Of a stretch of 40,868 nucleotides of DNA, positions 1 to 8,666 are shown one piece after another. Below the pieces are notes generated by a model. That model ran no database searches. It was not told the DNA's origin and saw only the letters and a list, made by a program, of their open reading frames with translations. Position 1 is the stretch's first letter. Each line of letters starts with the position of its first letter. This DNA comes from Cytobacillus praedii (lineage in GTDB: Bacteria > Bacillota > Bacilli > Bacillales > Cytobacillaceae), in assembly GCF_001439605.1 (NCBI RefSeq), contig NZ_LMBX01000037.1, forward strand, positions 1-40,868, given 5' to 3'. A program made the position numbers and the translations under genes.

Positions 1-24
1 TATTGTTCTATTTCTATTTTAAAA

Positions 25-74
25 CAAAAAAGACTGTAGGCAAACTCGATTTTCATCGAGTTTGTCTACAGTCT
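25..74 (-). terminator. Intrinsic terminator (minus strand)
   Basis: Arms 31-50 and 55-74 form a 20-bp stem with one G-T wobble and a 4-nt loop. Read on the minus strand the stem is followed by a T-rich tract (positions 30-21). It fits termination of the NUDIX gene, which ends at 204. Confidence 0.7.
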
Positions 75-76
75 GA

Positions 77-106
77 GAACCTATTTTGAATAAATAGGTT
101 CTTTTT
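77..106 (+). terminator. Intrinsic terminator (plus strand)
   Basis: Arms GAACCTATTT (77-86) and AAATAGGTTC (92-101) enclose a 5-nt loop and are followed by five T. It would terminate a plus-strand gene lying before the window. With the preceding hairpin it forms a back-to-back terminator pair. Confidence 0.7.
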
Positions 107-203
107 CTTATATTTTGAATATAGATTTAATAAATTTAGTCATGATTAGCAGCCCAGCTTCACAAACAAGACTCCGAGCGTACCTAAACCCACAATAAAA
201 TGA

Positions 204-647
204 TTAAGAAGAATATTGTTTAATTAAATTTTTAATAAGAGGATTAAGTTTTTCAGGTAATTCATTGACCTTAAAAAATTTCACTTCAGTTGTTTCTTGC
301 CCATCTGCTTTTAAGATTCCACTTTTAATTTCTTTTGTAACAAATGCAATGGTAACAGGGTAGAATTCATCCCCATTCTGCAGTTTAACATGATACTGCT
401 TCCCCGAAAAAACTCCTACTAAATCAAGATTGCCAATTTCAATTCCTGTTTCTTCTAAAACCTCTCTTCTGCCAGCTTCCTCGGCAGATTCACCTAATTC
501 CATAAACCCTCCCGGAACTCCCCAAACTCCGTCACTTCTCTTTTGTAAAAGGAATTCACCAATCTCATTTATTACCGAAACCGCCACTCCAACTAATATA
601 AGAGGCTGATTCCCAACCAAATTTCGTAACCCCTCGATATATCCCAT
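204..647 (-). CDS. NUDIX hydrolase
   Basis: This is a 147-residue NUDIX hydrolase. The complete Nudix box (G-x5-E-x7-REVLEETGI) lies at about residues 47-69, so Mg2+-dependent cleavage of a nucleoside diphosphate linked to another group is expected. The substrate cannot be read from the sequence. The N-terminal segment IEGLRNLVGNQP resembles Bacillus ADP-ribose/8-oxo-dGTP-type NUDIX proteins. The open frame extends eight codons further upstream (to 671), but GGGGG sits 5 nt before the ATG at 647, which I therefore prefer. An ATG at 650 is directly adjacent. The gene appears monocistronic. Confidence 0.9.
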   Translation of the reverse strand: MGYIEGLRNLVGNQPLILVGVAVSVINEIGEFLLQKRSDGVWGVPGGFMELGESAEEAGRREVLEETGIEIGNLDLVGVFSGKQYHVKLQNGDEFYPVTIAFVTKEIKSGILKADGQETTEVKFFKVNELPEKLNPLIKNLIKQYSS

Positions 648-773
648 CATAACCCCCAGAAAACGAATCATTAATTGGACTTAGTAATTAAACATTTTAA
701 GTTCATACTCTCTTAATCCACTAATTTCATTAGAAAAACGTTTCTAATTTTTCTTGAAACACATCAATAGATT

Positions 774-1256
774 TTACTTGATCGTGTCTAACAGCTCTAC
801 ATCAACTTTTTCGGTTTCCTTCCAATCATAAAATTTTTCAATATGCCATTTATGTTTTAGTCTTGTGTAGTTGTTCTCTTCAATCCATTTATGTAAAAGA
901 TCATACGTTTCCATTATTTTGTAGTTAGGACCAACATGTCTTGCCGCTGCATATCTTTGTGGTGGTACTGTTATTGTTATCATATCAGCTGGAATATCCT
1001 CAAACTCTTTTACTTCAACACCAACCCAATACCCATCTTCCTCAGCAATTTTGTTTTCTACAAAAAATGCACCAAACTGCTGTATTGGGTTTACAACTTG
1101 TTTAATTTCGTTCATTCTCTCGCTTAAATGTAATGATGCCTTGGGAATTTCCACAATATATTGGTCGCCAGAACACAAAACTCGAAACCCTACTAACTTT
1201 ATTTCAGCAAGCTCTTTAATAGTCATATTCTGCATGATTATTTCCGACACCTTCAT
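774..1256 (-). CDS. GyrI-like / AraC effector-binding domain protein
   Basis: The 160-residue soluble protein matches the stand-alone GyrI-like small-molecule-binding fold (the effector-binding half of BmrR/Rob-type regulators). It has the pattern 'ERMNEIKQ...GAFF', then 'GYWVGVEVKEFEDIPADM' and the terminal strand motif 'WHIEKFYDW'. There is no DNA-binding domain. Such proteins bind or hydrolyse lipophilic cations; the ligand here is unknown. The ATG at 1256 is immediately adjacent to the GGGGG ribosome binding site, which is too close. A GTG at 1250, two codons in, has better spacing and may be the real start. Confidence 0.75.
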   Translation of the reverse strand: MKVSEIIMQNMTIKELAEIKLVGFRVLCSGDQYIVEIPKASLHLSERMNEIKQVVNPIQQFGAFFVENKIAEEDGYWVGVEVKEFEDIPADMITITVPPQRYAAARHVGPNYKIMETYDLLHKWIEENNYTRLKHKWHIEKFYDWKETEKVDVELLDTIK

Positions 1257-1344
1257 CCCCCTTTCATTTCCGATATTTTACAATTTCTACAAATGATACT
1301 CGGATCCCTTCTTTTTCTATAAATCTGCTCCACTTAGTGAATAT

Positions 1345-1368
1345 AAAAAAAGGTGACCTGGTCACCTT
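1345..1368 (-). terminator. Intrinsic terminator after the nucleotidyltransferase gene
   Basis: AAGGTGAC (1350-1357), loop CTG, GTCACCTT (1361-1368). On the minus strand it is followed by a run of T. It lies about 90 nt beyond the stop at 1459. Confidence 0.75.
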
Positions 1369-1458
1369 ACTCTATACAAATTGTACTCTTTCACCAAAGT
1401 ACGTTGCTTCGCAATTTACATGTATTAATTCACTACCTTACTCCATCTCCAAAGCATT

Positions 1459-2034
1459 TCACCATGGAATAACTGTAAGTTTTGGCCACTTCTTCTGCCA
1501 TTTTATCGCTTTATTATGATAGATTTCACGTGTAATCATACGCTTATTAGGTCTGACTATCATGGAAAACAGATCATCCAGATTGTAAGGTGCATAAATA
1601 TTGAATAAATCATTTTGCTCTTTTCTAATACCTATTGAAGTAGCTGTTGTTGGCCAACTATGTATTGCGTCTTCGAGTGATACATAGGGCTGAATTGAAA
1701 AGCCAAACTTTTTCTCATACCACAGATGAACTCTTGCTTGATTTTTAACATCTAATTGAAAGGGAAAATCTCCAATTTTATCAGCCAAGTAGCCAGTAAA
1801 TTTTTGTTCACTTCTTAAGCTTAAATCTTTATTATCAAAATATACGACATCTACATCAGATATTCCGTAAGTTAGAGGATAGCCAGATAGATGGTTCCAA
1901 ATAGTGTTTGTAATGCACCCTGCACCAATGTAATAATTAAAAGGGAGATTTGATTCTTTTAGTATTTCGCATAATCTTTTCAATTGGTAATTGGTACTTA
2001 TAATCTCTACTACTTGCTTCTCATTTTTGTTCAC
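1459..2034 (-). CDS. Nucleotidyltransferase family protein (DUF925/NTP_transf_6)
   Basis: The 191-residue protein resembles the DUF925 nucleotidyltransferase-like family. 'YYIGAGCITNTIW' stands for the family's 'WWIGAGFVRN..W' element, followed by the acidic metal-binding pattern SDVDVVYFD at about residues 59-67 and the C-terminal 'AIKWQKKWPKL' tail. Target and product are unknown. The frame is open to 2211, but the extra 59 residues overlap the divergent gene at 2199 and do not look like the family. The GTG at 2034 is preceded by GAGGTGG at good spacing and gives the usual family length (about 190 aa). Confidence 0.75.
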   Translation of the reverse strand: MNKNEKQVVEIISTNYQLKRLCEILKESNLPFNYYIGAGCITNTIWNHLSGYPLTYGISDVDVVYFDNKDLSLRSEQKFTGYLADKIGDFPFQLDVKNQARVHLWYEKKFGFSIQPYVSLEDAIHSWPTTATSIGIRKEQNDLFNIYAPYNLDDLFSMIVRPNKRMITREIYHNKAIKWQKKWPKLTVIPW

Positions 2035-2198
2035 GCAGACCCACCTCGGTCTTTCACAATAGATTTCAAAATCATATTCCACAATAAAACTTTTCACCCA
2101 TGTGTTTCGTAAGTCAATGTTCTTGTAAATATTTGAATGAACAACTATATATAGGTTTATTGGAGATTTATGTACTCCGGGAAGGAGGTAACTAAAGG

Positions 2199-2663
2199 AT
2201 GGGATTCTCACTTATTGGCTTTATAATCGTAATTAGTATTTTAATACCAAATTTTCTATTTATTGCATTCCCGCCACAAAACATACCCAAAGAGATAAAA
2301 GATCCCGCTTTAATTTTTACGATTGCAGAGCGAATTGGACAAGGAAGCTGTATGTTGTTATTAGTTATTTCCGAAACAAATTTTGAAGAAACTAATATAA
2401 ATATTTGTTTTTTCCTGATGATTGCTTGCATTAGCTTTTACTATTTTCTATGGATTAGATATTTTGTTCAAGGCAGAACCTATTCTACTGCATATAAATC
2501 TCTTGGATTTATTCCAGTACCAATGGCTATCTTTCCGGTATTAGCATTTGGCTTTGCGGCAATTTGGGGAAAATCGATTTGGCTTGGAATATCAGTAATT
2601 ATACTTGCATTTGGTCATATTACTAATAGCTGGATAATATATCAATACACCAAACAAAATTAA
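2199..2663 (+). CDS. Hypothetical membrane protein, about 5 TM
   Basis: This 154-residue, very hydrophobic protein has about five membrane segments, the first beginning at residue 3 (GFSLIGFIIVISILIPNF) and the last ending near residue 148. 'PPQNIP' follows the first segment and a conserved-looking 'AERIGQGSCM' lies before the second. I do not recognise a characterised family. The ATG is preceded by GGAGG with about 13 nt between (2181-2185). It is divergent from the nucleotidyltransferase at 1459-2034 and stands alone; no functional clue comes from its neighbours. Confidence 0.7.
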   Translation: MGFSLIGFIIVISILIPNFLFIAFPPQNIPKEIKDPALIFTIAERIGQGSCMLLLVISETNFEETNINICFFLMIACISFYYFLWIRYFVQGRTYSTAYKSLGFIPVPMAIFPVLAFGFAAIWGKSIWLGISVIILAFGHITNSWIIYQYTKQN

Positions 2664-2753
2664 AGAATATACTTTAACTATCATCTTCTTCAATTTGATG
2701 CGCTTATAGCAAACTCCATACTGACATTTCCGGAAAGCCGATTAAGTAATTCG

Positions 2754-2792
2754 AAAAAAAACCTTCTTAGCTCATTACAATCAAGAAGGTTT
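2754..2792 (-). terminator. Intrinsic terminator of yngK
   Basis: AAACCTTCTT (2759-2768) pairs with AAGAAGGTTT (2783-2792). On the minus strand seven T follow (2760-2754). It lies just past the yngK stop. Confidence 0.8.
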
Positions 2793-2804
2793 CAGTTATT
2801 ATTT

Positions 2805-4364
2805 TTATTGTACAATTACAATATTACTTGGTTCACTTTCGTTATGAAGGCGATCTAAAGATGTAATTAGATACGTATATTTCTTTCCAGCTTCAGCCGT
2901 CTTATCAAGAAATATTTGCTCTTTACCTGTTTTTCGTATCGACTTTACTAAACGGACTGATTCTTCAATGCTTTCCTTACTATCCCCTTCTAATCGATAA
3001 ATTGCAAAGTATGTAGAGTCTTGATTTAAAGGATGGTCTTCAATAAAAAGTTCAGTGCCATTCATAGTACGTGCAGCACTCTTAAGATATGGCTGCTGAG
3101 GTGCAATATTATCAAGCCAAGGCATCGTTGGAATTAACGCTGGTTGCTTATAAAGGTCATTGGTTAAGTGATTTTTTATGCCAAGTGGATTTCTATTTAA
3201 ATCTTTCATACTGAAATGCATACTGCCCATCACTGTATCATATTGACGATTTAGGTTCATTTGTTTTGGATATTCTTCACGGTTTTTCCATGCTAAGCTA
3301 GCATCATTATTAATTTTATAGGCTGCTTGTCCAATATATAGGTGAATTGGTTTACCCTTCGTCTCTTTAACCCACCAGTCTAGTAAAATATCATATGCTG
3401 CTGGCTTATAGCCAATATTCCAATAGATTTGCGGAGTAATATAATCGATATAACCTTTGCGTATCCACTCTCTTGTATCGGCATATAAATCATCATAATT
3501 GCTTAAACCAGCTGTTGTTTTAGAACCTGTCGAATCTTTTGCAATGTTTCTCCAAACTCCGAATGGACTAATCCCGAATTTAACATAGGATTTTTCCTTT
3601 TTAATTGCCATATTCAAATCTCGTACTAGCTGGTTTACATTATCTCGACGCCAATCAGCTACAGTTTTAAATTTCCCCTTTCCATATTTCTTAAATTCAG
3701 CAGAATCGGGAAAATCCTTTCCTTTTACTTTATAAGGATAGAAATAGTCATCCATATGAACACCATCAATATCGTAGTTCTTAACAACCTCTAAAATTCC
3801 ATCAATAATAAATTTTTTTACTTCTGGAACTCCAGGATTATAGTAGAGCTTTCCGCCATATGATTTAACCCAATTTTGATGTTTTCTAGCAGGATGATCT
3901 GCTGATAACCGTTTAATATTCGTGTGATTCATGGAAATTCTGTATGGGTTGAACCAAGCATGAAATTCGAGATTACGCTTATGTGCCTCATCAATCATAA
4001 ATGCTAGCGGGTCATAGCCAGGGTTTTTCCCTTGTGTCCCTGTTAAATATTCTGACCACGGACCATATTTACTAGGATAAAATGCATCTGCCGTTGGTTT
4101 AACTTGGACGACAACTGCATTCATTCCCATTTTCTCTGCTTCGTCTAATAGTTTCGTAAACTCTTTTTTTTGTTTTTCTATTGATAGTCCTTTTTTTGAA
4201 GGCCAATCAATATTAGTTACCGAAGCAATCCAAACAGCTCTAAGTTCTCTTTCATTGTATTCTGTAAGTGTTTCTGCCTGTCCGGATTTAGGATATTGTA
4301 GAAATGCAGTCCCCATTAATACTAGAAAAAGCAAAACAAATACAGCCGGTTTTAATATTTTCAT
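2805..4364 (-). CDS. yngK: Secreted family 10 glycosyl hydrolase-like protein (YngK, DUF187)
   Basis: The 519-residue protein begins with a signal peptide (K3, hydrophobic 8-22, cleavage near 'SGQA-ET' at residue 30). A GH10-like/DUF187 TIM barrel covers about residues 38-420. Family signatures visible are 'LRAVWIASVTNIDWPS' (41-56), 'FHAWFNPYR' (134-142) and 'DIDGVHMDDYFYP' (198-210, with the acidic pair D205/D206). The C-terminal 425-517 looks like a fibronectin III-type module. The family cleaves cell-surface or peptidoglycan-like glycans; the exact substrate is inference. AGGAGG precedes the ATG. The gene is monocistronic with its own terminator and matches B. subtilis YngK in length and layout. 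Confidence 0.88.
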   Translation of the reverse strand: MKILKPAVFVLLFLVLMGTAFLQYPKSGQAETLTEYNERELRAVWIASVTNIDWPSKKGLSIEKQKKEFTKLLDEAEKMGMNAVVVQVKPTADAFYPSKYGPWSEYLTGTQGKNPGYDPLAFMIDEAHKRNLEFHAWFNPYRISMNHTNIKRLSADHPARKHQNWVKSYGGKLYYNPGVPEVKKFIIDGILEVVKNYDIDGVHMDDYFYPYKVKGKDFPDSAEFKKYGKGKFKTVADWRRDNVNQLVRDLNMAIKKEKSYVKFGISPFGVWRNIAKDSTGSKTTAGLSNYDDLYADTREWIRKGYIDYITPQIYWNIGYKPAAYDILLDWWVKETKGKPIHLYIGQAAYKINNDASLAWKNREEYPKQMNLNRQYDTVMGSMHFSMKDLNRNPLGIKNHLTNDLYKQPALIPTMPWLDNIAPQQPYLKSAARTMNGTELFIEDHPLNQDSTYFAIYRLEGDSKESIEESVRLVKSIRKTGKEQIFLDKTAEAGKKYTYLITSLDRLHNESEPSNIVIVQ

Positions 4365-4788
4365 TCCTCGTCCTCCTCGTGAAGTAGTACTCTATGACAC
4401 TCTAATTTTCACAAGTATTGGAAGTATAGTCAATTATTATATGAATGAAATTATTTTTTACCGTATTTTATATAATTAAGAAGCACAAAAAATTCGTGGG
4501 GTTTTCTATGACAACTCAAGTTCAAACTGACAGCCTGTTATGTACAAGACTTACTAAAGAACGATTAGCATGTTATGCAAAAGTCAATTTATGCAACTAG
4601 ACTTGTTCTCTAGGCTCTAGCTTAATTCTTACCTTTTTGCAAAAATTATGGTGTAGTATTTCATTGAAGGTTGAGATATTAAAGAATTTCTATCATGGTT
4701 CTTCATGAGAAATGATGATAATTGAGCTTTATGAAACTATTTAGCCTAGTCCAACGTAGTAGAATCAAGAAATAAAGGAGTGATGCAC
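4365..4788. other. Gene-poor AT-rich spacer between yngK and DUF4177
   Basis: About 420 nt without a convincing gene. It presumably holds the promoters of yngK (minus) and the DUF4177 gene (plus). The only open frame with a possible ribosome binding site is a 30-codon ATG frame at 4508-4600 containing three cysteines. It has no recognisable homology and I do not call it as a gene. Confidence 0.5.
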
Positions 4789-4977
4789 ATGTATGAATAC
4801 AAGTTTGTCGAAGTTGCAGTTGGCACATTTAGTAAATATCCGAAAGAAGATTACCATGAGATTGTTCATGAACACTCACGCGAAGGGTGGAGGCTTCATC
4901 AAATTCTAACTCCTCCCTTTGCATCAGGCGGCCAAGCAATCACAATGGAGCTAATATTTGAAAGGAAACTTAGATAA
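4789..4977 (+). CDS. DUF4177 domain small protein
   Basis: The 62-residue protein matches the DUF4177 pattern: 'MYEYKFVEV', then a conserved 'EDYHEIVHEHSREGWRLHQI' helix-strand, then 'MELIFERK'. Family members are small soluble proteins of unknown function. AAAGGAG (4774-4780) precedes the ATG at 4789 at correct spacing. The upstream GTG at 4780 overlaps the ribosome binding site and is rejected. It is convergent with the next gene. Confidence 0.8.
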   Translation: MYEYKFVEVAVGTFSKYPKEDYHEIVHEHSREGWRLHQILTPPFASGGQAITMELIFERKLR

Positions 4978-5008
4978 AATAGGCTAACGAATAAGCCTGC
5001 ATTATTTT

Positions 5009-5578
5009 CTATTTGCCCCCAATCATTTCAAAGCTTTTCCTCCTGCTAAACCAATGACCGATTAAGAACAGAGCTGTAAAAATAAAAAAAGAATAGGTAT
5101 ATGCCCAGTCCACTTTATTATATAGATCAAGCATAGACATAATGGGCATACCTACAAAAGCACCAAATGCTCCAAACCCAAGTGCCTTAAAGAATGGATT
5201 GAGGTGTGATTTATATTGAATTAAAAACATAATTGTCACGGGAATGACTGAATTTCTGAAGGAATAGCTTATCGTTGGTAACGGAATCACTTTAACTGGA
5301 TAGGTCCATTTGCCAAAATCAACTCCTATTCCATCTAGGTATGTTGATAATAACATTATAATAAATCCAACAAACAAGAGTCTTGCGGAACTTTCCCTTT
5401 TTCGGAAAATTGCCCAAAGGAACCATGGTACAACTAACATGGCTAACGCTATCCACCAGCTCCAAGTGAATAGGAAAGCATTCATTGTCGCATCAACAAT
5501 TAATTCGTTTGCATCAACAATAGTTTTATTCGCTTTTTCTACCTGCTTTAACCCTTCTTGAAATGTCATACTTTCCAC
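5009..5578 (-). CDS. CBO0543 family membrane protein
   Basis: The 189-residue membrane protein has a hydrophilic N-terminus (about 30 aa) and then five hydrophobic segments from 'FTWSWWIALAMLVVPWFLW' to 'FFIFTALFLIGHWF'. The 'WSWWIAL...PW.LW...RK' opening and 'LLSTYLDGIGVDFGKWTYPVKVIPL' are typical of the CBO0543 family, which is widespread in Bacillaceae and has no known function. The start is either the GTG at 5578 or the ATG at 5569; both have GGGTGTGG nearby. It appears monocistronic. Confidence 0.8.
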   Translation of the reverse strand: MESMTFQEGLKQVEKANKTIVDANELIVDATMNAFLFTWSWWIALAMLVVPWFLWAIFRKRESSARLLFVGFIIMLLSTYLDGIGVDFGKWTYPVKVIPLPTISYSFRNSVIPVTIMFLIQYKSHLNPFFKALGFGAFGAFVGMPIMSMLDLYNKVDWAYTYSFFIFTALFLIGHWFSRRKSFEMIGGK

Positions 5579-6035
5579 ACCCTTTTTATTCCTTCATACT
5601 CACCACTTAATATTTGACATGGTTTTAATTTTATTCTTAAATTAATGGGCTGATTAAAGATTTCAGCTGTTCCCTCTAGCTAAAAGCCTCAAATCACTCT
5701 TCTGGCTCTAACTCCAGTAATCCACTCCAATAGCCCAGTGATATCATGAAAAAAAAGTCCTTGTTTGCACAATCCTTTTGCTAGGCTCCGAAATAATAAA
5801 ATTCAATAAAGTTTCTTTCTACAAAGGTTTAAGTCACCCCTATCTTTATAATTAAGGAAGAAAATAGCACATTCCATTTTATTTGTTCAGCCAGTTGAGT
5901 GATCGTCTTCAAATAAGCTTTCATACTTTTGGAAATTATCAATGAGACAATCAATCACTTATTGGTGATCTTACATTTTTTTACAGTATAGACTTTTATT
6001 CATTTTGTCATTTCGAGTTCTCCTATGTATTTTTG
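5579..6035. other. Intergenic stretch with no recognised gene
   Basis: About 460 nt, AT-rich, with stop codons in all frames. A minus-strand frame near 5880-5930 reads 'MKAYLKTITQLAEQIKW', but it has no ribosome binding site and no homology I know. No stable hairpin or known leader motif is visible. Confidence 0.4.
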
Positions 6036-6086
6036 ACTATCACACTTTTTCCAAATGTTGTATAATAACGCAAGGAGTGTGATAGT
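6036..6086 (+). promoter_or_regulatory. Promoter enclosed by a perfect 11-bp dyad
   Basis: ACTATCACACT (6036-6046) is repeated exactly inverted as AGTGTGATAGT (6076-6086). Between the arms is TATAAT (6061-6066), a consensus -10 box. A TTGACT at 6033-6038 is too far away (22 nt) for a normal -35. The right arm contains part of the Shine-Dalgarno region (AGGAG, 6073-6077). The arrangement suggests an operator looping or clamping the promoter, or an mRNA-level control element. The regulator is unknown. Confidence 0.55.
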
Positions 6087-6088
6087 AA

Positions 6089-6625
6089 TTGCAAGCAAAG
6101 ATTAAAAGGCAAGATTTTAATTCAATAACAGATGCTGATCTCAGTACAAAATGCTTTGAACCGCTTATTAAGCATTACAAGAAGAGAATGGCAGAACAAA
6201 CAGATTCTACTCAGATGAAGGAACAATTTTACGAGGAACTAACGGAAGGCCAAAGGGCATTATTTATGTTTTATGCTTACTACATTCATGTAAGTAAATC
6301 ATCTATTGAATTCTTTTGGTGGAGCGCTTATTTTATCGCACAACCTAAAAGCTGGTCAGCAATTAAAGCAGCATTAAAATTTTTTGAAGATACCAACATG
6401 CTTATACTCCTAGAAAAAATTGAACTGATTCTTAAACAACACCAATTCCCAGAAACATTAGAATCCTTTACAATTACACGTGAGGATTTAGCAAATAACA
6501 AAGAACTTTACGCAACCATTCAATCTCTATATAGCGTATTTGAAGATACATCCCCTCTAACTATTAAAAACATTAATAACATCATTGAAAAAAACTTAAA
6601 AGACTTTGTTGAAATAGAAGATTAG
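6089..6625 (+). CDS. Hypothetical soluble protein
   Basis: The 178-residue, helix-rich, acidic-ended protein begins at a TTG preceded by AAGGAG 11 nt upstream. I recognise no family with certainty. The stretch 'GQRALFMFYAYYIHVSKSSIEFFWWSAYFIAQP' is aromatic-rich and faintly recalls DMP19-type proteins, which is weak evidence. There is no signal peptide, and hydrophobicity is too low for a transmembrane protein. The promoter sits inside the dyad described at 6036-6086, so expression is probably regulated. Neighbours give no functional hint. Confidence 0.65.
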   Translation: MQAKIKRQDFNSITDADLSTKCFEPLIKHYKKRMAEQTDSTQMKEQFYEELTEGQRALFMFYAYYIHVSKSSIEFFWWSAYFIAQPKSWSAIKAALKFFEDTNMLILLEKIELILKQHQFPETLESFTITREDLANNKELYATIQSLYSVFEDTSPLTIKNINNIIEKNLKDFVEIED

Positions 6626-6760
6626 TTTTTTGATATTTCTGCTATTTAAAGCAAAAAGGCTCTCCTAATTCATTAATATGCTCTAACCGGCTTTGATTTA
6701 GTTCGTATCTGCCTTCTCTCATTCCTATCGCAAATCCTGCATATGAATAAATATCCTTTG

Positions 6761-6809
6761 CTCTCCTTCTTTTATTCTTTAGTGATTGCAGTTTAATAAA
6801 GAAGGAGAG
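6761..6809. terminator. Long inverted repeat between the 6089 gene and lysS
   Basis: CTCTCCTTCTTTTATT (6761-6776) pairs with AATAAAGAAGGAGAG (6795-6809) with one extra base and an 18-nt loop. There is no strong T-run on either side, so it may be a bidirectional terminator of the convergent genes or another structure. Confidence 0.45.
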
Positions 6810-6823
6810 TGTTTAAGAGAGTA

Positions 6824-8284
6824 CTACAATTTTCTTGTCAAAGGAAAAGACACACAATCTTTAATTGTTTCACAATTAGTCAGGACCATTAGCAAACGTT
6901 CAATCCCAAAACCCCAACCCGAGATGGGTGGCATTCCATATTCCATTGCCGTTAAATAGTCTTCATCCATCTCCATTGCCTCCGCATCTCCGTTATTTTT
7001 TAAGGATGCTTGTTCCTCTAATCTTCTTCTTTGCTCAATTGGGTCCACCAATTCTGAATAAGCATTTATGATCTCTGCCCCATTTACAATTAATTGAAAG
7101 CGATCAGTTATAGCTGGGTTTTTATCATTCGCTCGAGCAAGTGGAGATAAATCAATGGGATGCTGAATCAAAAAAGTAGGCGTAATTATTTGTGGTCTGC
7201 ACACTTTCTTATAAAGAAGATCGATGAAGTTCCCTCTTCCTAATAATTCAATATCTAAATGGTCCAAATTAATATTTCTATTCTTCGTTTCTTGGAATAA
7301 ATCCTTTACCTCAGGAAAAAGATCTATATCGATGCCTGTGTCTTTAAAAATCACATCCCTAAATGAAACAATGTTCCAGTCTAATGAAAAATCAACTATT
7401 TGGCCTCCTATATCAATTTTTGTGGTTTGAAATGTATCTTCAAGGATATACAGCATCATTTCGCGCATTAGTTTCATTGTATCCTCATAATTCCAGTACG
7501 CAGCATATCCTTCCACCATGGTAAATTCCTGCAGATGTTGAGGACTGATTCCTTCATTTCTAAAACATTTTGCAAATTCAAATACCCTCGTAAAACCACC
7601 TACAATTAATCTCTTCAAATAAGTTTCAGGAGCAATTCGTAAATGTAGTTCGATACCTAAAGAATTGTGATAGGTCTTAAAAGGCATTGCAATTGCACCT
7701 GATGAGGTTTGTTGTAAAACAGGCGTTTCTACTTCAAAAAAATGATGGTCTTCAAAGAAGTTGCGAATCGAACGAACTAATTTTGTCCTTGTTATTAAGC
7801 GCATTTTAGTTTCTTTTGTCATCATCATATCCAAGTAACGCTGACGGTATCGGCTTTCAACATTGCTTAGTCCGTGCCATTTCTCAGGGAGAGGACGCAA
7901 TGCCTTTCCAAGAAAGACATAATTCTTTACACGAAGTGTCTTCTCATTAGTCTTGGTTGTGTACATCTGCCCTTCCACTCCGATAAAATCTCCGATGTCA
8001 AACCAATGATAGAATTGTGTGTAAAGTGACCCACCGATTTCATCCTTTTTCAAAAGAAGCTGCAGAGTCCCTTCGATGTTTGAGATCGTTATAAAACGTA
8101 AATGACTAAAGTTTCTAATAGACATGATTCTTCCTGCGATTCGTACACCATCCACCCCATCCTCAAGATGTACCGCTTCATTAAGGTTATAATTTACTGA
8201 AAAACTTTCTGGATATACTGACATCCCATCCGATTTCATCATTTCTAATTTCTCTCTTCTTCGGATTGTTTGATCATTTGCCAT
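6824..8284 (-). CDS. lysS: Lysyl-tRNA synthetase, class II, divergent T-box-controlled copy
   Basis: This 486-residue class II LysRS should charge tRNA-Lys with lysine using ATP. The N-terminal OB anticodon-binding domain covers about 45-125. The catalytic core has the tRNA-synthetase signature 'YRQRYLD' (146-152), motif 2 'FRNEGIS' (241-247) and motif 3 'GFGIERLLM' (458-466, R463). The lysine-pocket segment NAYSE (407-411) is kept. It differs from housekeeping LysRS: M200 replaces R in 'ArPF', H-L-Q (250-252) replaces H-N-P, V413 replaces N in 'SELND', and W457 replaces L in 'GLGIG'. The gene stands alone rather than in the usual dus-lysS setting, and a T-box leader precedes it. I infer a second, stress- or starvation-induced copy. 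GGAGTGA precedes the ATG. Confidence 0.88.
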   Translation of the reverse strand: MANDQTIRRREKLEMMKSDGMSVYPESFSVNYNLNEAVHLEDGVDGVRIAGRIMSIRNFSHLRFITISNIEGTLQLLLKKDEIGGSLYTQFYHWFDIGDFIGVEGQMYTTKTNEKTLRVKNYVFLGKALRPLPEKWHGLSNVESRYRQRYLDMMMTKETKMRLITRTKLVRSIRNFFEDHHFFEVETPVLQQTSSGAIAMPFKTYHNSLGIELHLRIAPETYLKRLIVGGFTRVFEFAKCFRNEGISPQHLQEFTMVEGYAAYWNYEDTMKLMREMMLYILEDTFQTTKIDIGGQIVDFSLDWNIVSFRDVIFKDTGIDIDLFPEVKDLFQETKNRNINLDHLDIELLGRGNFIDLLYKKVCRPQIITPTFLIQHPIDLSPLARANDKNPAITDRFQLIVNGAEIINAYSELVDPIEQRRRLEEQASLKNNGDAEAMEMDEDYLTAMEYGMPPISGWGFGIERLLMVLTNCETIKDCVSFPLTRKL

Positions 8285-8344
8285 TTTACTTCACTCCAAT
8301 CTCCTATTGTTTATCTGACTATTTATGTTAAATAATTCTTAAAA

Positions 8345-8645
8345 ACAAAAAACTCCCACCCCCAAGACGATTTGTCTTGAGGACGAGAGTTATAACTTCG
8401 TGGTACCACCTCAGTTTATTGATATGTTGCCACATCAACCTCTTCAGGTACGCCAATTCATGTATTGGGTATACCCTATCTCTTTAACGGGAGATCCCGT
8501 CGCATCATCACTAAGAATTTAATCTTAGATCCATCACGAAGCTCCAAGTCTTTGTTCATTAAGATTTTTATTACTCCTTCCCACCAACTGGAGCTCTCTG
8601 AAAATAAACAATCAAAATTACTCTTCTTTTCATCGCTTTATTACC
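8345..8645 (-). promoter_or_regulatory. T-box riboswitch leader of lysS
   Basis: On the minus strand the leader carries the Stem I opening 'GATGAAAAGAAGAGTAA' (near 8633-8617), a GA-rich element 'CAGAGAGCTCC', and a helix pairing AGCTCCAG with CTTGGAGCT. The canonical T-box AACTGAGGTGGTACCACG is at 8416-8399, followed by a terminator hairpin. The putative specifier-loop segment contains both lysine codons, AAG (8526-8524) and AAA (8520-8518); I cannot decide which is read without folding. Uncharged tRNA-Lys is expected to stabilise the antiterminator and switch lysS on. Confidence 0.9.
8347..8391 (-). terminator. T-box-controlled terminator hairpin
   Basis: The arms are 8391-8374 and 8368-8351 (core CTCAAGAC / GTCTTGGG), followed on the minus strand by six T. 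The 5' arm overlaps the region the T-box would use for the antiterminator, as in standard T-box leaders. Confidence 0.85.
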
Positions 8646-8666
8646 AATATTTAATAATTAGAAATC

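Noticed and set aside
4508..4600. 30-codon ATG frame with three cysteines between yngK and the DUF4177 gene
   Set aside because: Weak ribosome binding site, no terminator, no recognisable homology; kept only as a note in the spacer entry.
5880..5930. Minus-strand stretch reading 'MKAYLKTITQLAEQIKW'
   Set aside because: No ribosome binding site, quickly closed by stops, no homology I can name.
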